Notes: generated from the letters alone by a model not told the origin. Counted from the stretch's first letter, positions 40,414-49,933 are shown. The stretch: DNA of 64,000 nt from Sorangium cellulosum (GCF_004135735.1 NZ_CP012670.1:9433501-9497500); one strand, 5' to 3'. Numbers and translations are program-made.

Positions 40414-41364
40414 ATGCGCCCCCTGCTCATCGTGAACCCGCGCTCCGGCGGCGGGAGGACCGGCAAGCTCTTCGACGAGATGCGAGCGCCCATCCAGCGC
40501 GCGCTCGGCGAGGTCGACGTCGCGCACACCGAGCGCCCGCGCCACGCGGTCGATCTCGCGCGCGAGGCCGCGCTCGACGGGCGCGAGACCGTGGTCGCGG
40601 TCGGCGGCGACGGCAGCGTCCACGAGGTGGTGAACGGCCTCATGCAGGCGCGCGACCGGGGCGCCGCCGGCACCCGGCTCGGGATCATCGGCGCGGGCAC
40701 GGGCGGCGACCTGTGCAGGACGCTGAAGCTGAGCCACCGGCTCGACCGCTACTGCGCGGCGATCGCCAGCGGCAGCGCGCGCCCGATCGACGTCGGCCGC
40801 TTCTCGTACGAGAAGCACGACGGAACGCGCGCCGAGGCGTTCTTCGTCAACGTGCTCTCGGCGGGCATGAGCGGCCTGGTCGATCAGCTCGTCAGCGAGA
40901 CGCCGCGGACGCTCGGCAACACGCTGGCGTACACGATGGCGTCGCTCCGCGGCCTCGCCCGGAGCCGCGTCGGCCGCGTGCGCTGCGTCGCGTCGCTGGG
41001 CGGGGAGTCCCGCGAGGAGGAGCTCGCGACGCGCACCGTGGCCATCTGCAACGGCCGCTATTTCGGCGGCGGGATGCAGGTCGCGCCGATGGCGCGGGCC
41101 GACGACGGCGTGTTCGAGGTCATCGACCTGGGCGGCGCGCCCCACCTCCGCTTCGCGGCCGTGTCGACCGGGATGTACACGGGCATGCACGTCCGCCACC
41201 CGGACGTCCGCCACTTCCGGTGCGATCGCATCGAGCTCACGCTGCTGAACCGCGACGTGGAGCACGCGTTCCTGCTCGACGTGGACGGCGAGCCGCTCGG
41301 GCGGCTGCCGATCACGGTGACGCTGGAGCCGAGGGCGATCGAGGTGCTGGCGCCGGCGGGGTGA
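40414..41364 (+). CDS. Diacylglycerol/lipid kinase family protein (YegS/DagK-like)
   Basis: A 316-residue lipid kinase. The nucleotide-binding N-terminal domain begins RPLLIVNPRSGGGRTGKLFD and has the signature VAVGGDGSVHEVVNGLM (GGDGS in place of the usual GGDGT, about residue 67) and LGIIGAGTGGDLCRTL. The C-terminal beta-sandwich contains VAICNGRYFGGGMQVAP and DVDGEPLGRLPITVTL. Such enzymes phosphorylate diacylglycerol or related lipids at the membrane. The start MRPLLIV fits the family; the frame is open upstream but not conserved in character. Confidence 0.92.
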   Translation: MRPLLIVNPRSGGGRTGKLFDEMRAPIQRALGEVDVAHTERPRHAVDLAREAALDGRETVVAVGGDGSVHEVVNGLMQARDRGAAGTRLGIIGAGTGGDLCRTLKLSHRLDRYCAAIASGSARPIDVGRFSYEKHDGTRAEAFFVNVLSAGMSGLVDQLVSETPRTLGNTLAYTMASLRGLARSRVGRVRCVASLGGESREEELATRTVAICNGRYFGGGMQVAPMARADDGVFEVIDLGGAPHLRFAAVSTGMYTGMHVRHPDVRHFRCDRIELTLLNRDVEHAFLLDVDGEPLGRLPITVTLEPRAIEVLAPAG

Positions 41365-41391
41365 GGGGCGCTGGGGCCCAGCTCGTCCTCC

Positions 41392-41853
41392 TCAGGCAAG
41401 GCCCGCCTTGCTCCGCAGCACCTTTCGTTTGCCCAGATCTCGTTGCATATCCCAGAGCACGCGGCAGCAGACCATCCAGAATCGCATCTTCTGCGCGTGG
41501 TCGTGAGCCAGCTTCCGGACACGAGCGGCTTGCTCGCTGCCGGACAGCGATGCCAGGATGTCGAAATCGAGGAGTAGATTCTCGATCTCGTGCGCCGGCA
41601 GCCGGAGCGCACGGCAGTCCGGCGAGGTCCAGCCGGAGCTGTTGTCATCGTCGAAGTCGCGGTCCACCACGCCGTACACATGAAACCCGCGCGGGCTCGC
41701 ATTGACCATGTGCATCACGCCCGGCTTGCCATCGCCGACGAGCACGTTGATCTGCGGGTCGCTCCACAGGTCGGTGAGGACCGCGTGGGTGACGGGATCC
41801 TCGACCCAGACGGTGAGCGGCCCCCGGTACAGGTCGCGCAGCGTGATTTTCAT
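41392..41853 (-). CDS. TOPRIM/DUF4435-like protein, short; partner of the upstream ATPase
   Basis: A 153-residue protein with the acidic pattern of DUF4435/OLD-type TOPRIM domains: E18 in VWVEDPVTH, a GDGKPGV stretch (40-46), paired Asp in GVVDRDFDDD (D64, D66) and the following PAHEIENLLLDFD (85-97). The domain is normally a nuclease-type fold; AriB of PARIS systems is of this class but about twice as long, so this copy may be minimal or C-terminally truncated. The ATG overlaps the ATPase stop as ATGA, so both are co-translated. A toxin/effector role in phage defence is inferred. Confidence 0.72.
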   Translation of the reverse strand: MKITLRDLYRGPLTVWVEDPVTHAVLTDLWSDPQINVLVGDGKPGVMHMVNASPRGFHVYGVVDRDFDDDNSSGWTSPDCRALRLPAHEIENLLLDFDILASLSGSEQAARVRKLAHDHAQKMRFWMVCCRVLWDMQRDLGKRKVLRSKAGLA

Positions 41854-43022
41854 GAGGCCGGGATCGCCGCGGGCATCTCTTCTTCTTCCCCGCCGTCATC
41901 CAGGTGCGCCCGCGGATCCTCGTCCTCGACGAGGATGAAGCGTTCGTAGCTCAAGGCCGAGTCCAGAATGGCCTCCGAGTGCGTCGCGACGATGATCTGC
42001 GTCGTCGGGGAGAGCTCCTGTAAGGCCGGCACGAGCAGGCGCTGCCACTGGACGTGCAGGTGCTGCTCGGGCTCGTCGATCACCAGCACGTCTGTCGGCA
42101 CGTCCTGGAAGATGAGCGGACCGGCGAACGCGAACAACGCCACCTGGCCGGAGCTCAGGCGATCCAGCGGCACCATGCGCGGGATGTCGGGGCGGGACGG
42201 GGCAAGCCGGCGCGCCATCTCGAGGCTGGTAACGTCCTCGGGGATGGGGCGATCGTCCCGGAGGACCACCTCGTCGCCGGAACCGGGATCATTGCTCACC
42301 GGGATCACGTCCAGCATCTGCCCGGCGCCGTTGAAGCGCTCCCACAGGCGCTGCAGGCGGGCGAAGGGTCCGTCCCCCTGGGCGGCTCGCGCTCCTCCGT
42401 TGACGGGCACCTCCGCGACAGGCTTTCCGCGCCGCGCCTGAGCGCGGAGATCGCGGTAGTAGGCGCTGATCAGGCGCCGCTTCAGCTCGCGCAGCCGGTG
42501 CGCCTCGACGTCGGAGCGGGCGCCGCCTGGATTGACCACCTCGCCGAGCGCCTCGGGCTCACGCCGGGCGGAGAAGTACTCCACATTCGCGTCGAGCCGA
42601 GCATGCTTGCTCCAGCCGTAACCCGGGAGGACCTCCTGAGGCTCGTGGCCGCTAGCTCTGAGAATGCTTCCCGGTCGCCCAGGTGTATCGTGCGCGACGC
42701 GTAGCTGGGTATGGAAGTCCACGACCCCATCGCGGTCCGGGCAACGAAACTCTCCCCGGAGCTCCAGGGCGTCGGCCCCGAACCGGATCTGCTCCCGGAG
42801 GGGCGCCGCATCGCGCGGCAGCTTGTCGGGCCGGTGCAACAACAGGAGGACGGCCTCCAGCAGCGCCGTCTTGCCAGAGCCGTTGGCCCCCGCGAACACG
42901 ACGAGATCGAGCGCCGCCCCCTGCGCATCGCAGAGGTCGAGGCTGATCTCGTCGATGCCGCGGAAGTTGCGGACGTCCAGCCTCGTGAGCCGCAAGCCGG
43001 GCGCTGATCGCTCGGTCGACAT
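41850..43022 (-). CDS. AAA/ABC-type ATPase of a two-gene defence-like module
   Basis: A 390-residue SMC/RecF-like ATPase (AAA_15/AAA_21 type). The N terminus RLTRLDVRNFRGIDEISLDL is typical, followed by the Walker A motif FAGANGSGKTALLEA (45-52), an ABC-like signature VPLDRLSSGQVALFAFAGP, Walker B VLVIDEPEQHLHVQWQRLL and the switch His in IIVATHSEAILDSAL. Proteins of this class pair with TOPRIM/DUF4435 partners in PARIS and OLD/Gabija-like defence. The start MSTERSAPG was chosen; longer versions to 43082 are possible. Transcribed first, then the DUF4435-like gene. Confidence 0.85.
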   Translation of the reverse strand: MSTERSAPGLRLTRLDVRNFRGIDEISLDLCDAQGAALDLVVFAGANGSGKTALLEAVLLLLHRPDKLPRDAAPLREQIRFGADALELRGEFRCPDRDGVVDFHTQLRVAHDTPGRPGSILRASGHEPQEVLPGYGWSKHARLDANVEYFSARREPEALGEVVNPGGARSDVEAHRLRELKRRLISAYYRDLRAQARRGKPVAEVPVNGGARAAQGDGPFARLQRLWERFNGAGQMLDVIPVSNDPGSGDEVVLRDDRPIPEDVTSLEMARRLAPSRPDIPRMVPLDRLSSGQVALFAFAGPLIFQDVPTDVLVIDEPEQHLHVQWQRLLVPALQELSPTTQIIVATHSEAILDSALSYERFILVEDEDPRAHLDDGGEEEEMPAAIPAS

Positions 43023-43249
43023 GGCGTATTTGTACGCCGCTCGGCGGGACATCACCAGCGCGAGTACAGGAAGCGGCGGCACGAATCAACGCGCCCCGTC
43101 ACCACGCTGCTGCGACGCCACCTCCCCCGCCCCGACTCCCCGACGGTCGTCCCCGCGCTCCCGCAGCACCGGTTCCGCCCCGCCTGTCCCCTCGCCGTCT
43201 CGCCTGCAGCCCGTCGAGCCCGCGGCGCGGCGGTGGTAAAGGGTCTTGC

Positions 43250-44452
43250 ATGAGCTTCATCGAATCCTCACCGCCGGGCGAGCTCGCCCCGGGCGCCTCC
43301 GGGGCGCCCTCGTCCTCCGCTCCCCGGCTGCTGGTCGTCGGCTGCGGCGGGATCGGCGGCATCGTGGCCGCGCACCTGGTCGAGCAGGGCCACGACGTCA
43401 CCGCGTTCACGACGAACCCGGTCATCGCCGACGCGATCAACGCCGCCGGCTTCCGGGTGCGCGGCGAGGCGAGCCCGGGCACCGTGCGCGGCCGCGCGGT
43501 GCGCGAGCTCGGCCCGGACACCCGGCCGTTCGACTACATCGTCCTGGCCACGCAGCCGCCGCAGGTCGAGGAGGCCGCGCAGAGCGTGGTCGCGCACCTC
43601 GCCCCGGCGGGCGCGATGATCTGCCTCCAGAACGGCCTCTGCGAGGAGCGCGTCGCCCGCATCGCCGGCCCGGAGCGCACCCTGGGCGCCATCGTCGCGT
43701 GGGGCGCCTCGATGGTCGAGCCGGGCGTGTACGACCGCACCTCGAGCGGCGGCTTCGTGCTCGGCCGGCTCGACGGCGCGGGCGATCCGCGCCTCCACGA
43801 GCTCGCGCGGATCCTCGAGGCGATCGGCCCGACGACCGTGACCGACAACCTGGCCGGCGCGCGCTGGTCGAAGCTGGCCATCAACTGCGCCATCTCGTCG
43901 CTCGGCACGATCGGCGGCGACCGCCTCGGCGCGCTCCTGCGCCACCGCTTCGTCCGCCGCCTCGCGCTGGAGATCATGACCGAGACGGTGCAGGTCGCGC
44001 GCGCGGCCGGCGTGCGCCTCGAGAAGGTGGCCGGGACGCTCGACCTCGACTGGATCGCGCTCACGGACGCCGAGCGCTCCGCGGCGGGCTCGCCGGGGCT
44101 GTTCGCGAAGCACGCGCTGCTGCTCGCGGTGGGCGCGCGCTACCGGCGCATGCGCTCGTCGATGCTCGCGGCCATCGAGCGGGGGCGACCGCCGGCGGTC
44201 GACTTCCTGAACGGCGAGGTCGCCACGCGCGGCGCGGCGCTCGACGTCGCGACCCCGATCAACGCCGCGGTCCGCGAGGAGGTGCTCGCGATCGCGGCGC
44301 GCAGGTGCAAGCCGGGGCTCCCGCTGCTGCGCGCGCTCTTCGACCGGACGCGCGATCTCGTGGGGGCGCCCCCGCGCGCCGCGGCCTCGCCGGACGCGCC
44401 GGGCGAGCCGGCCGGAGACGGCCGGCGCGATCCCGGGGGGACAGCCGGCTAG
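43250..44452 (+). CDS. Ketopantoate reductase-like oxidoreductase (PanE/ApbA family)
   Basis: A 400-residue NAD(P)-binding protein. After a 25-residue Ser/Pro-rich start, the Rossmann motif is LLVVGCGGIGGIVAAHLVEQG. Family motifs include PFDYIVLATQPPQVEEAA, ICLQNGLCEERVARI and the C-terminal catalytic part ARWSKLAINCAISSLGTIGG with the conserved Lys. The C-terminal helical domain carries ERGRPPAVDFLNGEVATRG and TPINAAVREEVLAI, as in PanE. The last 35 residues are low-complexity. The enzyme may make pantoate for CoA or reduce another 2-keto acid. AAGGG precedes the ATG. Confidence 0.87.
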   Translation: MSFIESSPPGELAPGASGAPSSSAPRLLVVGCGGIGGIVAAHLVEQGHDVTAFTTNPVIADAINAAGFRVRGEASPGTVRGRAVRELGPDTRPFDYIVLATQPPQVEEAAQSVVAHLAPAGAMICLQNGLCEERVARIAGPERTLGAIVAWGASMVEPGVYDRTSSGGFVLGRLDGAGDPRLHELARILEAIGPTTVTDNLAGARWSKLAINCAISSLGTIGGDRLGALLRHRFVRRLALEIMTETVQVARAAGVRLEKVAGTLDLDWIALTDAERSAAGSPGLFAKHALLLAVGARYRRMRSSMLAAIERGRPPAVDFLNGEVATRGAALDVATPINAAVREEVLAIAARRCKPGLPLLRALFDRTRDLVGAPPRAAASPDAPGEPAGDGRRDPGGTAG

Positions 44453-44641
44453 CTCGGGGGGCACACCGAGCAACCCGGTGAACACGGGCCGCCGCGACGC
44501 CAGCCAAGCCAACAATTCTCCTGGTGTTCCTGGCGCCCCGGCGGCCCTTGCCGATTGTCGCTTTTGCGCGCCTGAGTTCCGGTAGCATCAGGCGCCTCTC
44601 CCTGTGGATCTCGACATGGTCCCTCGACGAGGAGCCCTCGC

Positions 44642-46558
44642 ATGAAGCCCTCCCCGCTCGCACTCACCTCCCGGCGCGGCCTCGCCCATCGCGGCCGCGC
44701 GCCCCTCCTGCTCCTCGCCGCGCTCGCCGCCTGCGGCGAAGGCGGCGCGGGCGGCGCGGGCGGCGCGGGCGGCGCGGGCGGCGGCGGCGAGGGTGGCGGC
44801 GGCGAGGGCGGGGGCGTCGTCATCGAGGCGCCGAACCGGTTCCGTCTGCGCATCGACGACGCGGAGGCGCCGTCGGTCGTCCTGAAGCTCGACAAGCAGA
44901 AGGCGCTCCAGGTCTTCGGCGAGGACGGCGCAAAGCAGATCACGATCCTCAACGTCGACACGACCGCGCTGCTCCGGAGCGCGCTCGACCAGATCCAGAA
45001 CGCGTGCGGGACCGCGTGGCGGAACGACAGCGCGGACCCCGGCCACGACTGCGCGGCCACCCCGCTCGGCCAGAGCTTCGGGGCGAACGAGGCGGAATGG
45101 CGCACGTCGCCGGAGTTCGCGCTTGTGCGCCTGCTCAGCATGACGCCGGCCAACGCCGATGTGACGGGGACGTCGCTCGAGGGGCTGAACCGGATCTTCG
45201 AGGAGAACCCCGGCACCTTCGCGTTCGACTTCGCCGGCGTCCTCGCCGACGCCCTCGACATCGAGCGGACAGACCCCTTCGTGCCGACGGACGAGCTCAT
45301 CCTCGCGCTCCAGCAGCAGCTCCTCGCCTCGCACCCGGCCATCTCTGACCCTGACGGCGTGACGATGCCTGTCACGCTCCACGATGCCCTGTTCGATCTC
45401 GGGCCCCTCGCCGAGAAGCTCGGCCCCTCGGGCGATCACCCCGGCGTGCTCGTCCCCGACGACGGCACGTTCACGACGAGGAGCGATGTCCTCCTGCCCG
45501 ATTTCGAGATGCGTGTCGTCGCCGAGTCCGGCCTGCGCAGGGTCTCTGGCGTCGATCTGTCGAAGGGCGGCGGCGACATGTTCCTCCGCGACGGCGACGC
45601 GCCGCTCCGGTTCGACTTCAACGATCCGGAGAAGCTCCAGATCCGTGGCATCGCGGAGGCCCCGACCGTGGACATGCGGTTCTCGCTGCGCGAGCTCGAC
45701 AGCCACGTTTCGCCGTGCGTCGAGGAGCCGGCCTGCAAGAGCAATCTCCCCACCACGCCCGCCGGCACGGACAGCGTGTGGAACCTCTCGCCGTTCCTCC
45801 TCGAGCCCATCGTGGCCAAGGCGGCCTACCTCACGTACAGCGAGCGCGCGTTCACGGCGTGTTACTTCCGCCTGAGCGGCACGTGCCGTGTGGGCGTGGA
45901 CATCGGCCAGGGCGGCAATCCGAACGGCTGGACCGTCTTCACCGATGGGATCTCGGACCCGCCGCCGCCGATACCGGATCCGCAGTTCCTCTGGGAGCTG
46001 CTCACCGACGTCGGCCAGGTCGCCATCCACGATCCGACCGGCGACGGCGCCCCCGACATTGCAGAGGGCGACGCCCAGCCGGTCTTCGCGCTCCACGGCG
46101 TCGGCATCGGCCTCACCGCCGACGAGATCGTGGCCGAGCTCCGCCCGACCCTGCAGGGCCAGGCCACGCAGATCGCGGACATCATCCTGGGCCGGTACTG
46201 GGCCAACAACGACGCGCTCGACTTCTTCTATGGCCGCGGCGCCCCGGACGGCGCTCCGACCCTGTTCTTCGTCGCCGAGGAGGATCTCCGCCCCTCGGAC
46301 GAGGGCGGCGAGGCCCCGCGCGCGTACGCCTACGAGAAGCCCGGCTTCTTCACGAGCCCAGACCTCGACGAGGCGAGCAAGGTCTCGACCAGGGAGGTCG
46401 ACGGGCTCGCCGACACCACGCACGAGAAATACCGGCTGCCGCCGGGCGAGACCACGCTGTACATGCAGGACGACGAGGCCGCCGTCTACGAGGTCCGCTT
46501 CCATGTGCCCGACAGCAGCGACCCCGTGGAGATCACCGCCGACGTGAAGAGGCTCTGA
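44642..46558 (+). CDS. Large lipoprotein, paralogue of the next gene, in an operon with a FadL-type porin
   Basis: A 638-residue protein. The lipoprotein leader ends in LAALAACGEGG, followed by a Gly-rich stalk (GGAGGAGGAGG). The mature part shares blocks with the next protein: LLSMTPANADVTGTSLEGL, PVTLHDALFDLGPLAEKLGP, FDFNDPEKLQIRGIAEAP and the C-terminal AYEKPGFFTSPD with KVSTREVDGLADTTHEKY. Cys pairs suggest disulfides (QNACGTAW, DCAATP; CVEEPACK). No enzyme motif was recognised. GAGGAG precedes the ATG. Only 2 bp separate it from the second lipoprotein gene. A role as a surface or periplasmic partner of the FadL-like channel is inferred. Confidence 0.75.
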   Translation: MKPSPLALTSRRGLAHRGRAPLLLLAALAACGEGGAGGAGGAGGAGGGGEGGGGEGGGVVIEAPNRFRLRIDDAEAPSVVLKLDKQKALQVFGEDGAKQITILNVDTTALLRSALDQIQNACGTAWRNDSADPGHDCAATPLGQSFGANEAEWRTSPEFALVRLLSMTPANADVTGTSLEGLNRIFEENPGTFAFDFAGVLADALDIERTDPFVPTDELILALQQQLLASHPAISDPDGVTMPVTLHDALFDLGPLAEKLGPSGDHPGVLVPDDGTFTTRSDVLLPDFEMRVVAESGLRRVSGVDLSKGGGDMFLRDGDAPLRFDFNDPEKLQIRGIAEAPTVDMRFSLRELDSHVSPCVEEPACKSNLPTTPAGTDSVWNLSPFLLEPIVAKAAYLTYSERAFTACYFRLSGTCRVGVDIGQGGNPNGWTVFTDGISDPPPPIPDPQFLWELLTDVGQVAIHDPTGDGAPDIAEGDAQPVFALHGVGIGLTADEIVAELRPTLQGQATQIADIILGRYWANNDALDFFYGRGAPDGAPTLFFVAEEDLRPSDEGGEAPRAYAYEKPGFFTSPDLDEASKVSTREVDGLADTTHEKYRLPPGETTLYMQDDEAAVYEVRFHVPDSSDPVEITADVKRL

Positions 46559-46560
46559 TC

Positions 46561-48387
46561 ATGGAAGCGCGAGACACCCCCCGCCCCGCCCCGCCCGCCG
46601 GCCACAGGCTCCCCCGGCTCGGCCCCCTGCTCGCGGCCGCGCTCTCGTGCGCCCTCTCCGGCTGCGTCGATGCCGTCACCGTGGAAGAGGAGGCGCCCCC
46701 GCCAGCGCTCGGCGTGCGCGAGAGCCGCACCCTCACGCTCGAGTTCCTGCGCTTCGACGCGAAGCGCTTCGCCAAGACGCTCACGCTCGAGGAGCTCCGG
46801 GCCATCCCGAAGCCCACGCTCGAGGCGATATGGCTCCTCGATCTCGACATCTCGGCGCTCATCGAGAACGCGCTGCTCGGGATCATGCACATGCCGCCCG
46901 CGGACGTCGAGGCGCTCCCCCCCGCGTCGCGGAACCTGGTCGGGCTCCTCAACATGACGCCCGAGAGCGCCGATCTCCGCGGCACCAGCCTCGAGGGCCT
47001 GCTCGGCGTCGGCAACGCCGTCGGGCTCCCGACGTCGAAGATCCTCGCCGATCTCGTGGGCGCGGACGGCAACGAGCGGCTCATCCCCGTCGAGATCGCG
47101 GCGCAGGCCGTGCTGGAGAACCTGGTCAGCACGCACCCGAACACCCAGGCGCGGCGGGGGCCGCCGTCGAGCGAGCACCCGGACGGCATCTACCCGGTCG
47201 CGCCGCGCTCCATCCCGGTCACGCTGTACGACGTCGTCTCGGACTTCGCCGGCCTCGCGGAGCAGTTCGGCCCGACGCCGCTCGACCCCGACGACCCCGA
47301 CGGCCCGAGACACCCCGGCTTCATCAAGGCGACCTCGGGGGTCAAGGCGGCCCTCGACCACTTCACGATGACGGTCCGGGTCAACGTCAACGCGCTGCCG
47401 TACAAGGGCGTCGACGCCACGGCGGCCGACGTCGCCAGCGTCAACAGCACGCCCGGCCAGATCGACACCCTGTTCGATTTCAGCGAGCCGGACTGGCTCG
47501 AGCTGAACGGCCTCGCGGAGGGCCTCTCCATCGGCGAGCTGACCATGGCCATCCCCGAGAGCCCGATGTACCTGCCGGGCGGCACCGCCGAGGAGCCTTC
47601 GCCGCGCGGCGACTCGCCCGTCTGGGAACAGCCGCCCTGGGAGCTCGAGCACATCCTCGCCCGCGCGGGCGAGCTCCGGGCCGCGCTGATCGAGGATCAC
47701 TGCTCCTCGTACGGGCCCCAGGGCACCTCCACGAGCCAGTTCGAGCCCGTGGAGGTGTGCATCGACGAGCGCGGGTGGACCGAGATCAGCGTCGATGACA
47801 GCGTCGTCCTGGAAGAGCCGCCGCCCCCGCCGTCCTACTTCTGGGACATCCTCGTCGAGGTCGCCCAGAAGCGCCTCCACGACGGCGATCTCGCCGAGGG
47901 CGACGCCAACGTCGAGGTGACGGTCCGCGACGTCCCGGTGGGCGTGGAGACGGACGATCTCGTCGCGCGCATCAAGGAGAACCTCGCGAACGATCCCGCG
48001 GTCCTCAAGGACATGGCGATCGAGCTGAACGACAACGCGGCGGGCGACGCGGACTTCTACCTGTACCAGCCGAGCACCGAGGGCGGCGTCGCCGGCCGGC
48101 GGGATTATCTCTACTTCGTCGCGCCCGACGACCTCCGCAAGGACGCGGCGGGCGCGCGCGTGCGCGACTATGCGTACGAGAACCCCGGCTTCTTCTCGGA
48201 CGCCGAGCTGACGAAGAAGGTGTCGACGACCGAGGCGATCGACGGCGACGCGCTCCACGAGAAGGTGGAGGTCGAGCCGGGCGACACGCTGTATTTCGAG
48301 GACGACGAGGGGCGCCGTTACGCGATCGAGATCGGCGACAAGCCGAGCGCCCACCGCCTCTCGCTCACCCTCACCCGGATCCAGTAG
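46561..48387 (+). CDS. Large lipoprotein, paralogue of the preceding gene
   Basis: A 608-residue protein with leader ending in ALSCALSGC and shared blocks with its neighbour: LLNMTPESADLRGTSLEGL, IPVTLYDVVSDFAGLAEQFG, TLFDFSEPDWLELNGLAEG and AYENPGFFSDAELTKKVST ahead of a beta-rich end (LYFEDDEGRRYAIEIGD). It lacks the Gly-rich stalk and instead starts the mature part with acidic/Pro-rich sequence. The central region differs most, as if the two copies bind different ligands or each other. Followed after 29 bp by the FadL-type gene. Confidence 0.75.
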   Translation: MEARDTPRPAPPAGHRLPRLGPLLAAALSCALSGCVDAVTVEEEAPPPALGVRESRTLTLEFLRFDAKRFAKTLTLEELRAIPKPTLEAIWLLDLDISALIENALLGIMHMPPADVEALPPASRNLVGLLNMTPESADLRGTSLEGLLGVGNAVGLPTSKILADLVGADGNERLIPVEIAAQAVLENLVSTHPNTQARRGPPSSEHPDGIYPVAPRSIPVTLYDVVSDFAGLAEQFGPTPLDPDDPDGPRHPGFIKATSGVKAALDHFTMTVRVNVNALPYKGVDATAADVASVNSTPGQIDTLFDFSEPDWLELNGLAEGLSIGELTMAIPESPMYLPGGTAEEPSPRGDSPVWEQPPWELEHILARAGELRAALIEDHCSSYGPQGTSTSQFEPVEVCIDERGWTEISVDDSVVLEEPPPPPSYFWDILVEVAQKRLHDGDLAEGDANVEVTVRDVPVGVETDDLVARIKENLANDPAVLKDMAIELNDNAAGDADFYLYQPSTEGGVAGRRDYLYFVAPDDLRKDAAGARVRDYAYENPGFFSDAELTKKVSTTEAIDGDALHEKVEVEPGDTLYFEDDEGRRYAIEIGDKPSAHRLSLTLTRIQ

Positions 48388-48416
48388 CCGGACCACCCAC
48401 CGTGAGGACCCGTCTC

Positions 48417-49907
48417 ATGTCAGGAGCTCTGCCGACCTCGCGGCCCCGCGCCCGCGCCCGTCAACAGACAGGACGTGAACTCTCCCTCGTCGCGCTCGCG
48501 ACCGGCCTCGCCTGCCTGACGGCGGCGGAGGCGCGCGCCTCGGGCCTCGACGCGCCCTGGATCACGAGCGGCGCCTCGGGCCCCACGACGCCCGACGCCG
48601 CCGCGGTCTACTGGAACCCGGCCGCGCTCGCGGACGTGAAGCGGCCGGAGCTCCTCCTCGGCGCGGGGCTCATCGTCGGCCACGCCACCTACGCGCGCGA
48701 GCGGCGCGGCACGTACCAGACGCCGGACACGCTCCAGTTCAAGCTCCCGCTCGATCCGGCGAACGTCGACCCGGGCAAGACCGGCCGCGCCGAGCAGGTC
48801 TCGGCGACGCCGATCGCGCCGACCGGCAACGGCTTTCTGGCGATCCCGGCCATCCCGGACCGGCTCACGCTGGGCGTCGGCCTGTACGTGCCCTACGCCG
48901 CGGCGCTCGGCTTCCCGGAGGACGGCGCGCAAAGGTGGCAGCTCCGGCAGGCGTTCATCGTGGCGAGCTCGCTCACGGCGGCGGCCGGCGTGAAGCTGAA
49001 CGAGAAGGTCTCGCTCGGCGTCGGCGTCTCGTACGTCAGCGGCCTCGCCGAGCTCTCGAAGGTGCAGGACTTCGCCGGCCTGAGCGAGTTCCGCGACGGC
49101 CTCGCCTACCTGAAGCAGGACAACGACTTCGGCCCGAGCACGCCCTCGGAGCTGCGCGAGCTCGACGTCCTCGCCCGCTCCATCTCGATCAAGCAGGCGA
49201 TATCGCACGGCGCCTCCTTCCATGTCGGGCTCTCCTTCAACCCGAACGACGACCTCCGCTTCGGCCTGACGTACCAGCACAGCGCCGCGATGCGGTACAA
49301 GGGCAAGTTCGCCATCGACATGGATCACCCGTTCTTCACGCAGGACCTCGCCGAGCAGGGCCTGCGCTACGAGCCGCTGGTCGAGGGCGACGCGGAGCTG
49401 TCGTTCACGCTCCCGAAGCGGCTCACCGCGGGCGTGGGCTACCGGGTGAGCGACCGGCTCAGCCTCGATGGGCTGCTCTCCTACGTGCTCTACTCGGACG
49501 TCGAGGCGTTCGTGGTCGAGGCCTCGTCTCCGGATCTCGCGCAGCCGAAGCTCGGCATCACCGACCGGGTCACGGTGACGCTGCCGCGCGACTGGAACGA
49601 CACGGTGTGGCTGGAGGTCGGCGCGAAGTACCGGCTGAGCGACGCGCTGCTCGCCACGGCGTCGGTCGGTTATCAATCGCCCGCCTCGCCGGACAGCACC
49701 ATCGACGTGGCCTCGCCCGACAACCACCGGCTGATCGGCGACATCGGCGGCGTGCTCCGGGTGAGCGACAGCGTGTCGCTCTCGGGGGACGTCCGGGTGC
49801 AGGGGATCCTGCCGCGCACGGTGACCGAGTCGAACCACGATCTGGGCAACGGGACGTACTCGCTCGTGCTCGCGACGGTCGGCGGGCACCTCAAGGTCGT
49901 GTTCTGA
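48417..49907 (+). CDS. FadL/OmpP1-family outer-membrane transport protein
   Basis: A 496-residue beta-barrel. A signal peptide ending near AAEARAS is followed by the family's plug-type N terminus (SGLDAPWITSGASGPTTPD, AAAVYWNPAALADVKRPELL), including the conserved YWNPAAL. Alternating amphipathic strands follow (GVGVSYVSGLAEL, FGLTYQHSAAMRYKGKFAID, LSFTLPKRLTAGVGYRVSD), and the chain ends in a C-terminal Phe (GGHLKVVF), as barrels do. FadL proteins move long-chain fatty acids or other hydrophobic compounds. The ATG after GAGG was preferred to a GTG 15 nt upstream. Third gene of the lipoprotein operon. Confidence 0.87.
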   Translation: MSGALPTSRPRARARQQTGRELSLVALATGLACLTAAEARASGLDAPWITSGASGPTTPDAAAVYWNPAALADVKRPELLLGAGLIVGHATYARERRGTYQTPDTLQFKLPLDPANVDPGKTGRAEQVSATPIAPTGNGFLAIPAIPDRLTLGVGLYVPYAAALGFPEDGAQRWQLRQAFIVASSLTAAAGVKLNEKVSLGVGVSYVSGLAELSKVQDFAGLSEFRDGLAYLKQDNDFGPSTPSELRELDVLARSISIKQAISHGASFHVGLSFNPNDDLRFGLTYQHSAAMRYKGKFAIDMDHPFFTQDLAEQGLRYEPLVEGDAELSFTLPKRLTAGVGYRVSDRLSLDGLLSYVLYSDVEAFVVEASSPDLAQPKLGITDRVTVTLPRDWNDTVWLEVGAKYRLSDALLATASVGYQSPASPDSTIDVASPDNHRLIGDIGGVLRVSDSVSLSGDVRVQGILPRTVTESNHDLGNGTYSLVLATVGGHLKVVF

Positions 49908-49914
49908 GCGGCGA

Positions 49915-49933
49915 GCCCGCCGCCCGCGGGCTG
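49915..49933. terminator. Hairpin after the FadL-type gene
   Basis: AGCCCGC (49915-49921) and GCGGGCT (49927-49933) form a 7-bp stem with a 5-nt loop, 7 bp after the stop. Probable operon terminator, though no U-tract follows. Confidence 0.5.
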
